A stretch of DNA of 64,000 nucleotides from Haloplanus litoreus (lineage in GTDB: Archaea; Halobacteriota; Halobacteria; Halobacteriales; Haloferacaceae). The stretch is taken from the NCBI RefSeq assembly GCF_042677945.1, contig NZ_JBHUDN010000020.1; one strand, written 5' to 3'. Below the pieces are notes generated by a model. That model was given only the letters and a program-made list of their open reading frames with translations. It made no database searches and was not told the DNA's origin. Made by a program: the position numbers and the translations under genes. Shown piece by piece: positions 27,195 to 35,792 of this stretch (within the stretch, counting starts at the first letter, position 1; every line of letters begins with the position of its first letter).

Positions 27195-29762
27195 ATGCAC
27201 GACGACCACGATACCGACCACAGCCAGACAGACCTCACGACCAACCCGGAGGACAACACCAACAACGGTGACATCGATATCGAGACGGACATCCTCCAAC
27301 TCACCGGCGAGGAGCTCGAGAGTACCTACCCGAATAACCGCTACTTCGGGCAGGTTCACGAGAACTTCGAGATTCCCGCTCGTGAGGAACAGACTGTTCC
27401 AGCTGAGGACGTGCTTCCGCCCAAGATCGCTCGAAACCTCGAATTCGACCCGTGGAGCCACCAAGCAGAGGCTCTCCAGGTACTCGACCGCGGTGACAAC
27501 GTGTGTGTAGCGACCAGTACATCCTCGGGGAAGACGCTGGTCTACGGTCTTCACATCGCTCGTCAATACCTTGAGGATCCGAAGACGCGGTCACTTATCG
27601 TCTATCCGACGAAGGCGCTCAGTCGCGACCAGGAGCAAGAACTCAACGAGTTCCTTCGTAACACGCTTGGACTCGATATCAGTGTCGGCGTCTACGATGG
27701 TGACACGAAGAGCGAGGAAAAGTCTCGCATCCGCGATGAGTGCAACGTCGTAATCACGAACTTTGTCGGGCTAAATCAGTATCTGGAGAGCCACCATCTG
27801 TGGGCAGACTTCCACTCCAACTGTTCGCTAGTCGTTATCGACGAAGCCCACATGTGGACTGGCCTCGGCGGGATGCACGTCGCTTGGATCCTCCGACGCG
27901 CCCAACGGATCATCGATTACTACGGCGGCGATCCTCAGTATGTCCTCACGACGGCGACGATCGGCAATCCTGCCGAACACGCTCTCGCACTCACGGGAGA
28001 GCCCGCGGCAGTCGTCGACGAAGATGGATCACCGCGAGGCATCCGTCACCTCGTCTTCTGGGATCCTCCGATGAGTGGTGATGACGGTCTCACCGACGAT
28101 ATTGACTCTCCGGCGCTGTCGAAGCGTCCGGCCACGGTCGAAGCCCCGGAAGTGTGGGCGCACATGTGCCAGAAGAACGTTCAGTCGCTCTTGTTCTGTG
28201 ACTCGCGAAAGCTCACCGAACTGTCCGTCGATCGCGCGAAGCGGTTCATCAGCGATCCAGAGAACAGATATCAGGGAAGACCGGACTTCGCATCCTACCA
28301 CGCCGGACACGGTAAACAGTCCCGTCGGGGGACGGAGTACCAGCTCAAAGACGGACAGCTCGACGGTGTCTCGACGACAAGTGCTCTGGAGGTCGGCATC
28401 AATATCGGTGGCGTCGATGGGACCGTTCTCATGGGCTATCCGGGGTCGCGGCAGTCGTTCTGGCAACGCATCGGTCGATCTGGCCGAGGAACGCGAGATG
28501 CGCTCTCTGTGTTCGTTCCAAGTCACTCCACACTCGATCAGTACATCCTCCAGCACCCCGAGTACGTTCTCGAAGAGGACCACGAGAGCGCTGTCGTCGA
28601 CCTCGACAACAATCCAGTGTACCTCCAGCAACTCAACTGTGCCGCGCAGGAACTTCCCCTCACGCGTGATGATGCGGAGAATTTCGGAGGCGAGGAACGA
28701 CTGGAGCGTGCAGTCGAGTACGGCCGACGGAAGGGCGACCTCGAAGGATCTCTCGAAGGCGGCGTGATGTATGCTCATCGCGACCGCCCGCAGGACGAGA
28801 TCAGTCTGTACTCCTCTGGAGGAAACACCTTCGACGTGCGGCTAGCTGGTGATGGATCGATTGACCATCAACCAATCGGTCGTGACCGGGCCTACAGAGA
28901 CTACCACGAGGGCGCAACTGTTCTCCACCAGGGCGAGCAGTATCAGGTCGTTGAGCTTCGGGAAGACATCCCACAGCCGTACATCTCACTTGAGAAAGCG
29001 AACGTGAGCTACTACACTCAGTCCCAGGGCCAGGTCAACATCTACGACACGGTTGTCGAGGACTCGCGCGAGGTCGGACCGTTCACGCTCAACTGGGGGT
29101 ACGGAACGGTATCTGTCCACTATAGCACGTACCTCAAGCGAGAGATCGGAAGTGGGGACGTGCTCGAACTGGGCAATGAAACTGGGGTCCCGCCGCTAGA
29201 GATGCGAACCCAGCTGTGTTGGGCGGAGACCCCCAACAACATTGAACGGGCGATGCTCAACAAGCACTCGGAATACCACAACCCGGAATGTATCAACCTT
29301 CCACCACGGCTTCACGGGTATCTCGGTGGGATTCACGCCGTGGAACACGCTATGATCGCTGTCTCGCCACTTGAGCTGAAAGTTGATGGTGGTGACATCG
29401 GGGGTCTCGCGACCAATCGGCTTCCTGGTAATCCCGACAAAAGTGGATGGTTCATTTACGACGGTATCGAGGGGGGTCTCGGATTCTCGCGGTCGATTTA
29501 CGAACACTTTGAGGACGTAGCCCAACGCGCCCATGACCTCATCGTCGACTGTTCGTGTGGTCGTGATGAAGGTTGTCCGGCCTGTACAATGGACGACCGT
29601 TGTGGTAACGATAATCGTCCACTATACTCACCAGCAGCTGCGGATGTTCTTGAGCACCTGCTGGCCGATCAGGATGTAGATGACCTCGAGGAACACCTAC
29701 CGGAGACGGATAGCGAAGTGCATCCTGTCGATGACCAGCGACCACCTGCTTCGATCTCCTAA
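27195..29762 (+). CDS. second YprA/MrfA-family helicase with DUF1998 end
   Basis: Encodes 855 residues. Walker A is STSSGKT (108-114), motif II is DEAH (216-219), motif III TATIGNP, motifs V-VI TTSALEVGINIG and QRIGRSGRG. The C-terminal cysteine cluster (CSCGRDEGCPACTMDDRC) marks the MrfA type. It has the same family layout as the helicase at 23006 but differs in the DEAH box and N-terminal extension (an acidic, low-complexity first 30 residues). It starts two bases after the exonuclease stop, so the two are one translational unit. Together they resemble the MrfAB repair pair; placement in a defence block suggests a role against foreign DNA. Confidence 0.87.
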   Translation: MHDDHDTDHSQTDLTTNPEDNTNNGDIDIETDILQLTGEELESTYPNNRYFGQVHENFEIPAREEQTVPAEDVLPPKIARNLEFDPWSHQAEALQVLDRGDNVCVATSTSSGKTLVYGLHIARQYLEDPKTRSLIVYPTKALSRDQEQELNEFLRNTLGLDISVGVYDGDTKSEEKSRIRDECNVVITNFVGLNQYLESHHLWADFHSNCSLVVIDEAHMWTGLGGMHVAWILRRAQRIIDYYGGDPQYVLTTATIGNPAEHALALTGEPAAVVDEDGSPRGIRHLVFWDPPMSGDDGLTDDIDSPALSKRPATVEAPEVWAHMCQKNVQSLLFCDSRKLTELSVDRAKRFISDPENRYQGRPDFASYHAGHGKQSRRGTEYQLKDGQLDGVSTTSALEVGINIGGVDGTVLMGYPGSRQSFWQRIGRSGRGTRDALSVFVPSHSTLDQYILQHPEYVLEEDHESAVVDLDNNPVYLQQLNCAAQELPLTRDDAENFGGEERLERAVEYGRRKGDLEGSLEGGVMYAHRDRPQDEISLYSSGGNTFDVRLAGDGSIDHQPIGRDRAYRDYHEGATVLHQGEQYQVVELREDIPQPYISLEKANVSYYTQSQGQVNIYDTVVEDSREVGPFTLNWGYGTVSVHYSTYLKREIGSGDVLELGNETGVPPLEMRTQLCWAETPNNIERAMLNKHSEYHNPECINLPPRLHGYLGGIHAVEHAMIAVSPLELKVDGGDIGGLATNRLPGNPDKSGWFIYDGIEGGLGFSRSIYEHFEDVAQRAHDLIVDCSCGRDEGCPACTMDDRCGNDNRPLYSPAAADVLEHLLADQDVDDLEEHLPETDSEVHPVDDQRPPASIS

Positions 29763-29871
29763 TCGATAGAATCTCTCAGCTTAAGATAGGCTATTCTTGA
29801 ATCACCTACTCTGAGTGCCGGATCACTTTCCATCGACGACATTACTGGGGTCCGTAAAGGAACAGGTAAAA

Positions 29872-29997
29872 ATGAGTAAAACGAACCAAACGAACCAAAC
29901 GAACAAAACGAGTGAAACGAACGTAACGAATAGAACGAATAGGTTGATGGCAACGAGTGTGTTTACTTCCACGAACGAAACGAACAGTTGGTTTTAA
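29872..29997 (+). CDS. 41-residue Thr/Asn-repeat ORF over iterons (doubtful)
   Basis: An ATG-started ORF of 41 codons whose first half reads as T-N-x triplets because it covers the 9-bp repeats. Any 9-bp repeat without a stop gives such an ORF, so it may have no product. A purine-rich stretch (AAAGGAACAGG) lies just upstream. The same repeat is in a coding frame inside the ParA partner gene. Confidence 0.2.
   Translation: MSKTNQTNQTNKTSETNVTNRTNRLMATSVFTSTNETNSWF
29881..29943 (+). repeat. 9-bp tandem repeats, upstream array
   Basis: Seven contiguous 9-bp units with consensus ACGAAYNAA, starting at 29881, 29890, 29899, 29908, 29917, 29926 and 29935. Two more units lie at 29971-29988. The 335-bp gap before parA (29763-30097) is mainly this array and the next one; I see no other gene in it. 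The position before parA suggests a partition site or operator. Confidence 0.7.
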
Positions 29998-30015
29998 CAT
30001 CGTAGTAATCCTCTC

Positions 30016-30096
30016 ACCGAGTGAAACACCCTCACCGAACGCACCGAACTAAACGACCAAAACGAACGAAACGAACACAACGAGAGAAACGAAGAT
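30016..30096 (+). repeat. 9-bp tandem repeats directly before parA
   Basis: Nine contiguous degenerate 9-bp units, best matches AACGAACGA and AACGAACAC, run from 30016 to one base before the parA ATG at 30098. The phase and consensus are those of the array at 29881. They occupy the place where the parA promoter would be, so binding here would regulate parA as well as mark a centromere. Confidence 0.72.
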
Positions 30097-30097
30097 A

Positions 30098-30916
30098 ATG
30101 ACCGACACCAATACCGCACGAATCACGGTGGCGAATCAGAAAGGAGGCGCGGGGAAAACAACCGACGTCATTCATACTGGCGGCGCACTCGCTGCCCGAG
30201 GCCACGACGTCCTCCTGGTCGACATCGACTACCACGGAGGGCTCACCTGCTCGCTTGGCTACAACGATCTGTACTACGATACCGACCGTACGACGCTGTT
30301 CGACGTCCTCGACTTCGACCAGATGGAGTCGGTGAACGACATCATCGTCGAGCACGAGGAATTCGACATCCTTCCCGCCAGCGAGAAACTAGCGAACAAC
30401 AAGAACATCCAGACGCTGCTTGAGGCGCCGAAGAGTCGCGAGCGGTTGGAGATGACTCTCGACGAGCTCGACAAGGACTACGACTACATCATTGTCGACA
30501 CGCCGCCATCCCTGAACGTCCTCACCGACAACGCCCTGGTCGCGACCGGCAACGTCGTCATTCCCGTCATTCCCGAGAAGCTCAACGCCAACAGCCTCCA
30601 GATTTTCGCGAAGCAGCTGAGTTCCCTCGAACAGGCGTACGGAGACATCAATCGGCTCGCGATTGTCTGTAACCGCGTCGAGCAGAACGCTGAACACCGC
30701 GACACCATCGAGGAGATCAAGTCGGCGTACTCCCTCCCGGTGTTCGAGATCCCGAAGCGGACCGACCTCTCCCAGTCGATCGGCGAGGGGGTGTCCGTCT
30801 TCGGCTTCGGCAAGGAGAACCAGCGCGTCGAGGATGCACGCGACCTGTTCAACGAGATTGCCGACCTGTTCGACGAGACGTTCGAGAAGACTGCGCCTGA
30901 GGAGGTGAAAGCATGA
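30098..30916 (+). CDS. parA: ParA-family partition ATPase
   Basis: Encodes 272 residues with the deviant Walker A KGGAGKTT (after VANQ), the Walker B region YDYIIVDTPPS and the ParA motif VVIPVIPEKLNANSL. It would use ATP-dependent DNA binding to segregate the replicon. The usual DxDPQGN loop reads DIDYHGG here, a variation seen in diverged ParA proteins. The upstream region is filled by 9-bp repeats and the next gene, a likely centromere-binding partner, overlaps by four bases (ATGA). This organisation is typical of plasmids and integrated plasmid-like elements in haloarchaea. Confidence 0.9.
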   Translation: MTDTNTARITVANQKGGAGKTTDVIHTGGALAARGHDVLLVDIDYHGGLTCSLGYNDLYYDTDRTTLFDVLDFDQMESVNDIIVEHEEFDILPASEKLANNKNIQTLLEAPKSRERLEMTLDELDKDYDYIIVDTPPSLNVLTDNALVATGNVVIPVIPEKLNANSLQIFAKQLSSLEQAYGDINRLAIVCNRVEQNAEHRDTIEEIKSAYSLPVFEIPKRTDLSQSIGEGVSVFGFGKENQRVEDARDLFNEIADLFDETFEKTAPEEVKA

Positions 30917-31320
30917 GCGACGGCTGGGGTGATGCTTCCGGTATCGAGGGCAACTACGAAGAGGAGGACGATGAGGTCGATTCCAAGGAGACGAGCAAGG
31001 TGAGTGAAACGGTGGAAACCAGTTCATCGACCGAAACGACCGAATCGACTTCAACGAATGAAACGAATGAAACGAGCAAAACGAAGACGAACATCAAGGA
31101 CGAGTGGAATGGGCGGACGATCTACATTCCCGACGATGTCCTGGACGAGATGGAGGATACCTACCTCGAGTCCCAGCTAAAGCTCCGCAAGGCGGGCCAG
31201 GACGAGTTCAAGAAGAACCGCCACTTCTACCCGCTACTCGTTCAGTTCGGTGTTGAGGCGCTCTCTGAGGCGGATGCCGAGGAAATCAAGGCTCGGCTTT
31301 CGGAACTCGGCGACGGATGA
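30913..31320 (+). CDS. ParA partner, probable centromere-binding protein
   Basis: Encodes 135 residues, overlapping parA by four bases. The first 60 residues are an acidic, Thr/Ser/Asn/Glu-rich linker with NET and TES triplets. The C-terminal half (GRTIYIPDDVLDEMEDTYLESQLKLRK ... FYPLLVQFGVEAL) fits a small DNA-binding partner with a beta strand followed by helices, as in ribbon-helix-helix ParB-like proteins. Its own gene contains seven 9-bp repeats (31026-31088). The inferred role is binding of those repeats and stimulation of ParA. No ParB-type CTPase motif is present. Confidence 0.7.
   Translation: MSDGWGDASGIEGNYEEEDDEVDSKETSKVSETVETSSSTETTESTSTNETNETSKTKTNIKDEWNGRTIYIPDDVLDEMEDTYLESQLKLRKAGQDEFKKNRHFYPLLVQFGVEALSEADAEEIKARLSELGDG
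31026..31088 (+). repeat. 9-bp repeats inside the ParA partner gene
   Basis: Seven contiguous 9-bp units, best AACGAATGA (31053 and 31062), in the same consensus as the non-coding arrays upstream of parA. They encode the Thr/Asn/Glu triplets of the protein linker. Confidence 0.65.
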
Positions 31321-31348
31321 TCTCGCGCAGAGCGAGGCCCGACAAAAG

Positions 31349-31367
31349 TTGAGACTGATCGTCTCAA
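31349..31367 (+). terminator. hairpin after the partition operon
   Basis: A perfect 7-bp inverted repeat TTGAGAC ... GTCTCAA with a 5-base loop begins 29 bases after the stop of the ParA partner gene. A second small hairpin (CTCGC/GCGAG) lies at 31322-31336. Role as terminator or RNA end is inferred. Confidence 0.4.
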
Positions 31368-31496
31368 TGCATACGCCATCAGCAGGAGTCTGCTACATCT
31401 TCTGGTCGGAGATTCCCTACAAATTTGAAGCTTCTTTATACTACGAATCTAACCGTTGACGAAAAATATCCGGTACCAAAATAGAATATGCAAATG

Positions 31497-31512
31497 GGCA
31501 GAAACTGCCTTT
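31497..31512 (+). terminator. short hairpin followed by Ts
   Basis: GGCAG-AAA-CTGCC followed by TTT, in the gap before the convergent HalOD1 gene. It could terminate either transcript. Confidence 0.3.
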
Positions 31513-31542
31513 GCGGATTTCCCGACGTCATGGCTACACTGT

Positions 31543-31776
31543 TCACTCGCGTCGCTGTGTTTGAACACCTTTCGGCGTCACAGTAACGGAGATCGCTTCG
31601 ACTCTAAATGTAATTTCAAAGTCGTCATCTACCGAATTAACAACTCGTTCCAGTGCTTCCGGATCAACATACTGGTGCAACGGGGTACTGTCCAAGTCCA
31701 CATTATGTTCATCGAGTGCTTCGCAGAGTTCTATCACCATTTTTCGATCCGAAGGTGGGCAATGTGCTGCGGTCAT
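31543..31776 (-). CDS. HalOD1-type output domain protein
   Basis: Encodes 77 residues. The pattern LHQYVDPEALERVVN ... FEITFRVEAISVTVTPKGV is that of the haloarchaeal HalOD1 output domain, a small domain often found with response regulators and histidine kinases. The gene starts with an ATG overlapping the stop of the kinase gene (ATGA), so it is translated together with it and probably acts in the same signalling pathway. The domain's biochemical role is not established. Confidence 0.7.
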   Translation of the reverse strand: MTAAHCPPSDRKMVIELCEALDEHNVDLDSTPLHQYVDPEALERVVNSVDDDFEITFRVEAISVTVTPKGVQTQRRE

Positions 31777-34076
31777 ACTCTTGGGTCTCCCCTATTGTTT
31801 CCTTCAACCCGTTCATAGCTAGCAGACCCAGCACCGCTGACGCCAGTAATTTCGAAGCGAGCACCGCCGGCCTCACTCTCGGTAACCTGGATGCTCCACC
31901 CGTGAGCACCGACGATCTGGTCGAGGATGCTCAATCCGAATCCGGTCCCTGCGTCCGCCGTCGAATACCCGGCGTCGAAGATCTGACCGCGATCCTCTTC
32001 GGGGATTCCAGGTCCGTCATCTGCTACATAGAACCCGTCGTCCAGTTCGCCGACCGTCACCGTGACATCCGGGCCGCCGTGTTCGATCGCGTTTCGCATC
32101 AGGTTCTCGAACACCTGTTTCAGCCGGCTCTGATCCCCCTGGATCGAGGTTCCACTATCGATCTCGACGACGAGAGAGGCGCTCGTTGTTTCGACAGTGG
32201 CCCAACAGTTCTCGACCAGTGCCGCAAGCTCGATGGACTCGAAATCGGTAATCGTTTCCCCCTGTCGAGCCAGCGTCAGGAGATCGTCGATCAGCGCCCC
32301 CATTCGATCGAGGGCACCCTCGACGTGCGATAGCTCCTCACTCTCACACTCGTCTTTGGCAAGCTGAAGCCGTCCTTCAGCTACATTGAGTGGATTACGA
32401 AGATCGTGGGAGACGACGCTTGCGAACTCTTCGAGGCGGTCGTTCTGGCGTTGTAGCTCTTGGGTACGTTCTTTCCGGTCGGTAACGTCTCGCTGCGTGC
32501 CAAGATACCGGATGAGATCGCCATCGGCGTCGTACACCGGCGCGACGCTCAGTTCGTTCCAGAACGGGGTTCCGTCCTTCCGGTAGTTGCAAATCTCGAC
32601 AGTAATCGGCTCTTCGTTGTCGATCGCCTCCCGCAACCGAGCTACGGTGTCAGGATCGGTGTCCTCGCCCTGTAGGAACCGACAGTTCCGTCCAAGCGCC
32701 TCGGCCTCTGTATATCCCGTGAAGTCTTCGAACGCCTTGTTGACGTACACCATCGGATTATCCTCTTTGCGCGGATCAGTCAGAGTGAGTGGCGCGTGAG
32801 CGTTGTCGATCGCCGTCTGGAGGATCTCTAACTTGCGCTCGGTAGCGCGTTGCTCAGTGATGTCGTTATTGACCGCAACGAAGTGGGTTGTTTCTCCCGA
32901 CTCGTCGGTCACCGGAGCGATCGTCTGGTCGATGACGAACCGCTCGCCGTCTTTGCGTTCGTTGATCACCTCGTTACGCCAGACGTCGCCGTCGAGAATG
33001 GTTTGCCACAGGTCTTCGTAGAACGCTTGCTCGTGTTCTCCCGACTGGAGAATAGCTGGGGTCTCTCCGATCGCTTCCTTGGCTGTGTATCCGGTTATCT
33101 CTTCGAAGGCTGGGTTGACGCAGTCGATGATGCCGTCAATATCTGTACAATAAATCGCATGGCCCGAGGATTCGACGGCACGCTGGAACTTTCGGAGTTG
33201 CTGTTCGCGTTCTTTGCGCTCGGTGATGTCTGTTATGAAGCCAACGACCCGGGTGACTTCGCCGTCGTCAGTACGGATCGGCTTTCCTTGGACGTATACC
33301 CAGCGTTGGTAGTCCTCGCTTTCGTTAACTCGATGTTCAATTTCAACGGTCTGCCCGTTCCGAAGCCGTTCGACGGCCTTCGCCACATGCCGTCGATCTT
33401 CGGGGTGAGTTGCGTCAAGAAAGGCCAATGCATCGTCGCGGAGTCGGTCTATGGGGATGCCGTAGAGTTCCTCGAAAGCGGAGTTGATGAATATCACGTC
33501 ATCCATATCTGCTGTGAAGATCCAGAGTATGTTCGTAGTCTCCTCGGCGAGTTCTACGAGCCAGCGTTCGATCTTGCTGGCGCGTTGTTCCGACCGATGC
33601 TGAGCAACGGCGTTGTCGATCCGGTTAGCCAGGAGTTCGTACTGTTCTGTCCCAGTCCCTTTTTGTAGGTAGTCGGTCACCCCCTTCGAGATAGCCTTGC
33701 TTGCGACTTCTTCGGACCCTTTGCCAGTATACAAGATAAACGGGATATCAGGATGTACCTCGCGCACCTGTTCGAGAAACTCGATACCGTTGAGACCGGG
33801 CATATCGTAATCGGAGACAATGCAATCAATGTCGTTCGTTTCGAGATAGTCGAGCGCTTCGTTGGCATCAAGCTCACTGTGAATAGATGATTGATCGTGA
33901 CTCTTTTCCAAAAACGTGGCAGTCAGATCGAGAATGCTCTCGTTATCATCAACATGAAGGACGTTGATTCGCTCAAACGTGGTAATCTGACTCGTGTTTA
34001 ACACGAGGTCAGAACCGTCGCTTTGGGCCACTGGTTGCCGTCTTTGATGCGTTGACAATCGTTCTGAACCGTCCAT
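31773..34076 (-). CDS. receiver-PAS-LOV histidine kinase
   Basis: Encodes 767 residues. Order: receiver domain (NVLHVDDNE ... VSDYDMPGLNG, phospho-Asp in SDYD), PAS domains, then a PAS with the canonical LOV motif GRNCRFLQG and NYRKDG/FWN residues that hold flavin, then kinase: H-box VVSHDLRNPL, N-box NLMRNAIEHGG, and ATP-binding GPGIPEEDRG and GFGLSI. The cysteine of NCRFLQ is the residue that forms the light-driven flavin adduct in LOV proteins, so blue-light or redox sensing is likely. There is no transmembrane segment. It is followed by a HalOD1 gene in the same operon and lies next to a HemAT transducer. Confidence 0.85.
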   Translation of the reverse strand: MDGSERLSTHQRRQPVAQSDGSDLVLNTSQITTFERINVLHVDDNESILDLTATFLEKSHDQSSIHSELDANEALDYLETNDIDCIVSDYDMPGLNGIEFLEQVREVHPDIPFILYTGKGSEEVASKAISKGVTDYLQKGTGTEQYELLANRIDNAVAQHRSEQRASKIERWLVELAEETTNILWIFTADMDDVIFINSAFEELYGIPIDRLRDDALAFLDATHPEDRRHVAKAVERLRNGQTVEIEHRVNESEDYQRWVYVQGKPIRTDDGEVTRVVGFITDITERKEREQQLRKFQRAVESSGHAIYCTDIDGIIDCVNPAFEEITGYTAKEAIGETPAILQSGEHEQAFYEDLWQTILDGDVWRNEVINERKDGERFVIDQTIAPVTDESGETTHFVAVNNDITEQRATERKLEILQTAIDNAHAPLTLTDPRKEDNPMVYVNKAFEDFTGYTEAEALGRNCRFLQGEDTDPDTVARLREAIDNEEPITVEICNYRKDGTPFWNELSVAPVYDADGDLIRYLGTQRDVTDRKERTQELQRQNDRLEEFASVVSHDLRNPLNVAEGRLQLAKDECESEELSHVEGALDRMGALIDDLLTLARQGETITDFESIELAALVENCWATVETTSASLVVEIDSGTSIQGDQSRLKQVFENLMRNAIEHGGPDVTVTVGELDDGFYVADDGPGIPEEDRGQIFDAGYSTADAGTGFGLSILDQIVGAHGWSIQVTESEAGGARFEITGVSGAGSASYERVEGNNRGDPRV

Positions 34077-34085
34077 ATCTGTCAG

Positions 34086-35576
34086 TCAATCAGTAGTCAG
34101 TTGTTGAACCGTCTCGCTGATCTGGTCGACATTTTCTGCCTGGTGTTCGTTTGCCACAGCAATACTTTCGACTTCATCGGCGACCGTATCTGCCTGCTCG
34201 ACTAATTCGCCGACCATGCTCGCAACTTCCTCGGTGCTGGCGGCTTGGTCGTCAGTCGCATCCGACACCTCCCGGATACCCTGAGACGCCTCTTGGACGG
34301 ATTCAGCGATGTCTTGCAGTGTGTCCATCGCAGTGGTGACCTGATCGAGGCCCCGGTCGATCTCCGCCGTGGTTTCTTCGAGACTGACGACTGTCTCCGC
34401 GGTGTCTTCCTTGATATCTGAAACCAACTGCTCGATTGTGCTCGCGTGATTCTGGGACTCCTCGGCGAGACTTTTCACTTCGTTTGCAACGACCGCGAAT
34501 CCGTCCCCCGCCTCGCCGGCTCGAGCCGCCTCGATCGAGGCGTTCAACGCGAGCAAATTCGTCTGTTCGGAAATCTCGTTCATCACCTCGACTACTTCAT
34601 CAATTTCGTCGACTCGTTCTTGCAGTCGTTCGACATCGGTTGCGACAGTCGATGCGGAGTCATCGACTCGTTCCATCACTTCGATGGCGTCGGTTGCGGC
34701 CCCTCGGCCCTCTTGAGCGAGTTCTTCGGCGTGTTCGCTCATCGTGGCCACCTCGTCCGCAGTCGATGCGATTTCCTCGACAGTGGCAGACATGTCTGCG
34801 ACTTCGCCTGCGACCTGATTCATCGACTCTGCTTGGTCTTGGGCCTGTTCACTGAGTCTATCAGTACTCGTCGTGATGTTTTCAGCTGACTCTGTGGCCT
34901 GTGCCACCTGCTCATTGACGTGAGTGATGACCTGTTTTTGTTGTTCCAGTTCGGCCTCGAGTTGCTCACTGTACGAATGGATGTAGGTATCCATTGCCAC
35001 CTGCTGGTCGAGATTCATCAGCTTCAGCATCGACCGAGTTCGATCGGCAAGTGTGTCGAGTGCTTTCTCCGGCGTGAGGGCGTCACCTTGTTGTGCCAAG
35101 TCGCCACCATCCGTCTGTGCGAGGTCTGCTTTCAGGTCATCAACGACGGCGTCAATCAGGTGCCGGTAGAAGATGCTGTAGGCGCCGAGGTAGATCTTCG
35201 GCCCGAGATCCAGCATGTCATGGATCTTGCCGATTCGAGCGCGGCTTTCGAAGTGGGCTTGCTCGTACTGGCCATCGAATAGGTCTTGTAAGTACTCACG
35301 CTGGTTTCCTTTGAGCGCTTCAATCCCTTTGCTCGATCGTCCAAAAATCTCGATCGTTTCGTCGTATGATTCCAGATGATCGTAAAACGCCTCGACAGCG
35401 TCGTCGATGGCCGGTTCAACAACGCTACCGAGATCTTCAAGTCGTCGCTCATCGGCCTGCTCGAAGTTCGTGAAATCTTTTCGCCAGTCGATCTGTTGTT
35501 GATCGATCCCAATTTCGTCTACCAACTGCGTACCGTCCACCCGCTTCCGATTAGCGGCAGTTATCTGATTGTCCAC
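34086..35576 (-). CDS. hemAT: HemAT-like globin-coupled transducer
   Basis: Encodes 496 residues from a GTG at 35576. Residues ~30-190 fit a globin-coupled sensor (DFTNFEQADERRLEDLG ... GKIHDMLDLGPKIYLGAY), with the His of KIHDML as probable haem ligand. The rest is a methyl-accepting signalling domain with the conserved hairpin tip (EQTNLLALNASIEAARAGE). No transmembrane segment is present, so this is a soluble oxygen sensor for aerotaxis like Halobacterium HemAT (similar length). It is followed nine bases later by the LOV kinase gene, so oxygen and light signals may be co-expressed. Confidence 0.85.
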   Translation of the reverse strand: MDNQITAANRKRVDGTQLVDEIGIDQQQIDWRKDFTNFEQADERRLEDLGSVVEPAIDDAVEAFYDHLESYDETIEIFGRSSKGIEALKGNQREYLQDLFDGQYEQAHFESRARIGKIHDMLDLGPKIYLGAYSIFYRHLIDAVVDDLKADLAQTDGGDLAQQGDALTPEKALDTLADRTRSMLKLMNLDQQVAMDTYIHSYSEQLEAELEQQKQVITHVNEQVAQATESAENITTSTDRLSEQAQDQAESMNQVAGEVADMSATVEEIASTADEVATMSEHAEELAQEGRGAATDAIEVMERVDDSASTVATDVERLQERVDEIDEVVEVMNEISEQTNLLALNASIEAARAGEAGDGFAVVANEVKSLAEESQNHASTIEQLVSDIKEDTAETVVSLEETTAEIDRGLDQVTTAMDTLQDIAESVQEASQGIREVSDATDDQAASTEEVASMVGELVEQADTVADEVESIAVANEHQAENVDQISETVQQLTTD

Positions 35577-35594
35577 AGTGATCGTTTATCATTC

Positions 35595-35609
35595 ATTTGA
35601 ATATCAAAT
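35595..35609. promoter_or_regulatory. 15-bp palindrome in the hemAT promoter
   Basis: ATTTGA-ATA-TCAAAT centred about 26 bases upstream of the GTG at 35576, i.e. at the expected TATA position. It may be both TATA element and regulator site. Confidence 0.45.
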
Positions 35610-35792
35610 TGTAGTACAATATATGGGGTTTATCTGATCATTGAAGCTTATATGTAAGGCCTCTTCTCTTGAGTTGAGATCGAAGATAACCTATCTACGT
35701 CGCTTTCATAAATACATATACACGAAGTTAGGCTCACTCTTCTCCGCCGGGATACGTTTCAGGTACTCCACCTGGCACACGAGGTGTTGTAC

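Noticed and set aside
28029..28778. Frames of about 250 codons on both strands inside the second YprA-family helicase gene
   Set aside because: Overlap the helicase gene in other frames; low-complexity Arg/Ser-rich products.
29872..29997. Thr/Asn-rich ORF as a functional protein
   Set aside because: The product is a by-product of 9-bp repeats; listed as doubtful only.
29881..31088. CRISPR array
   Set aside because: Repeats are 9 bp and contiguous, with no spacers of ~30 bp; no cas genes in the window.
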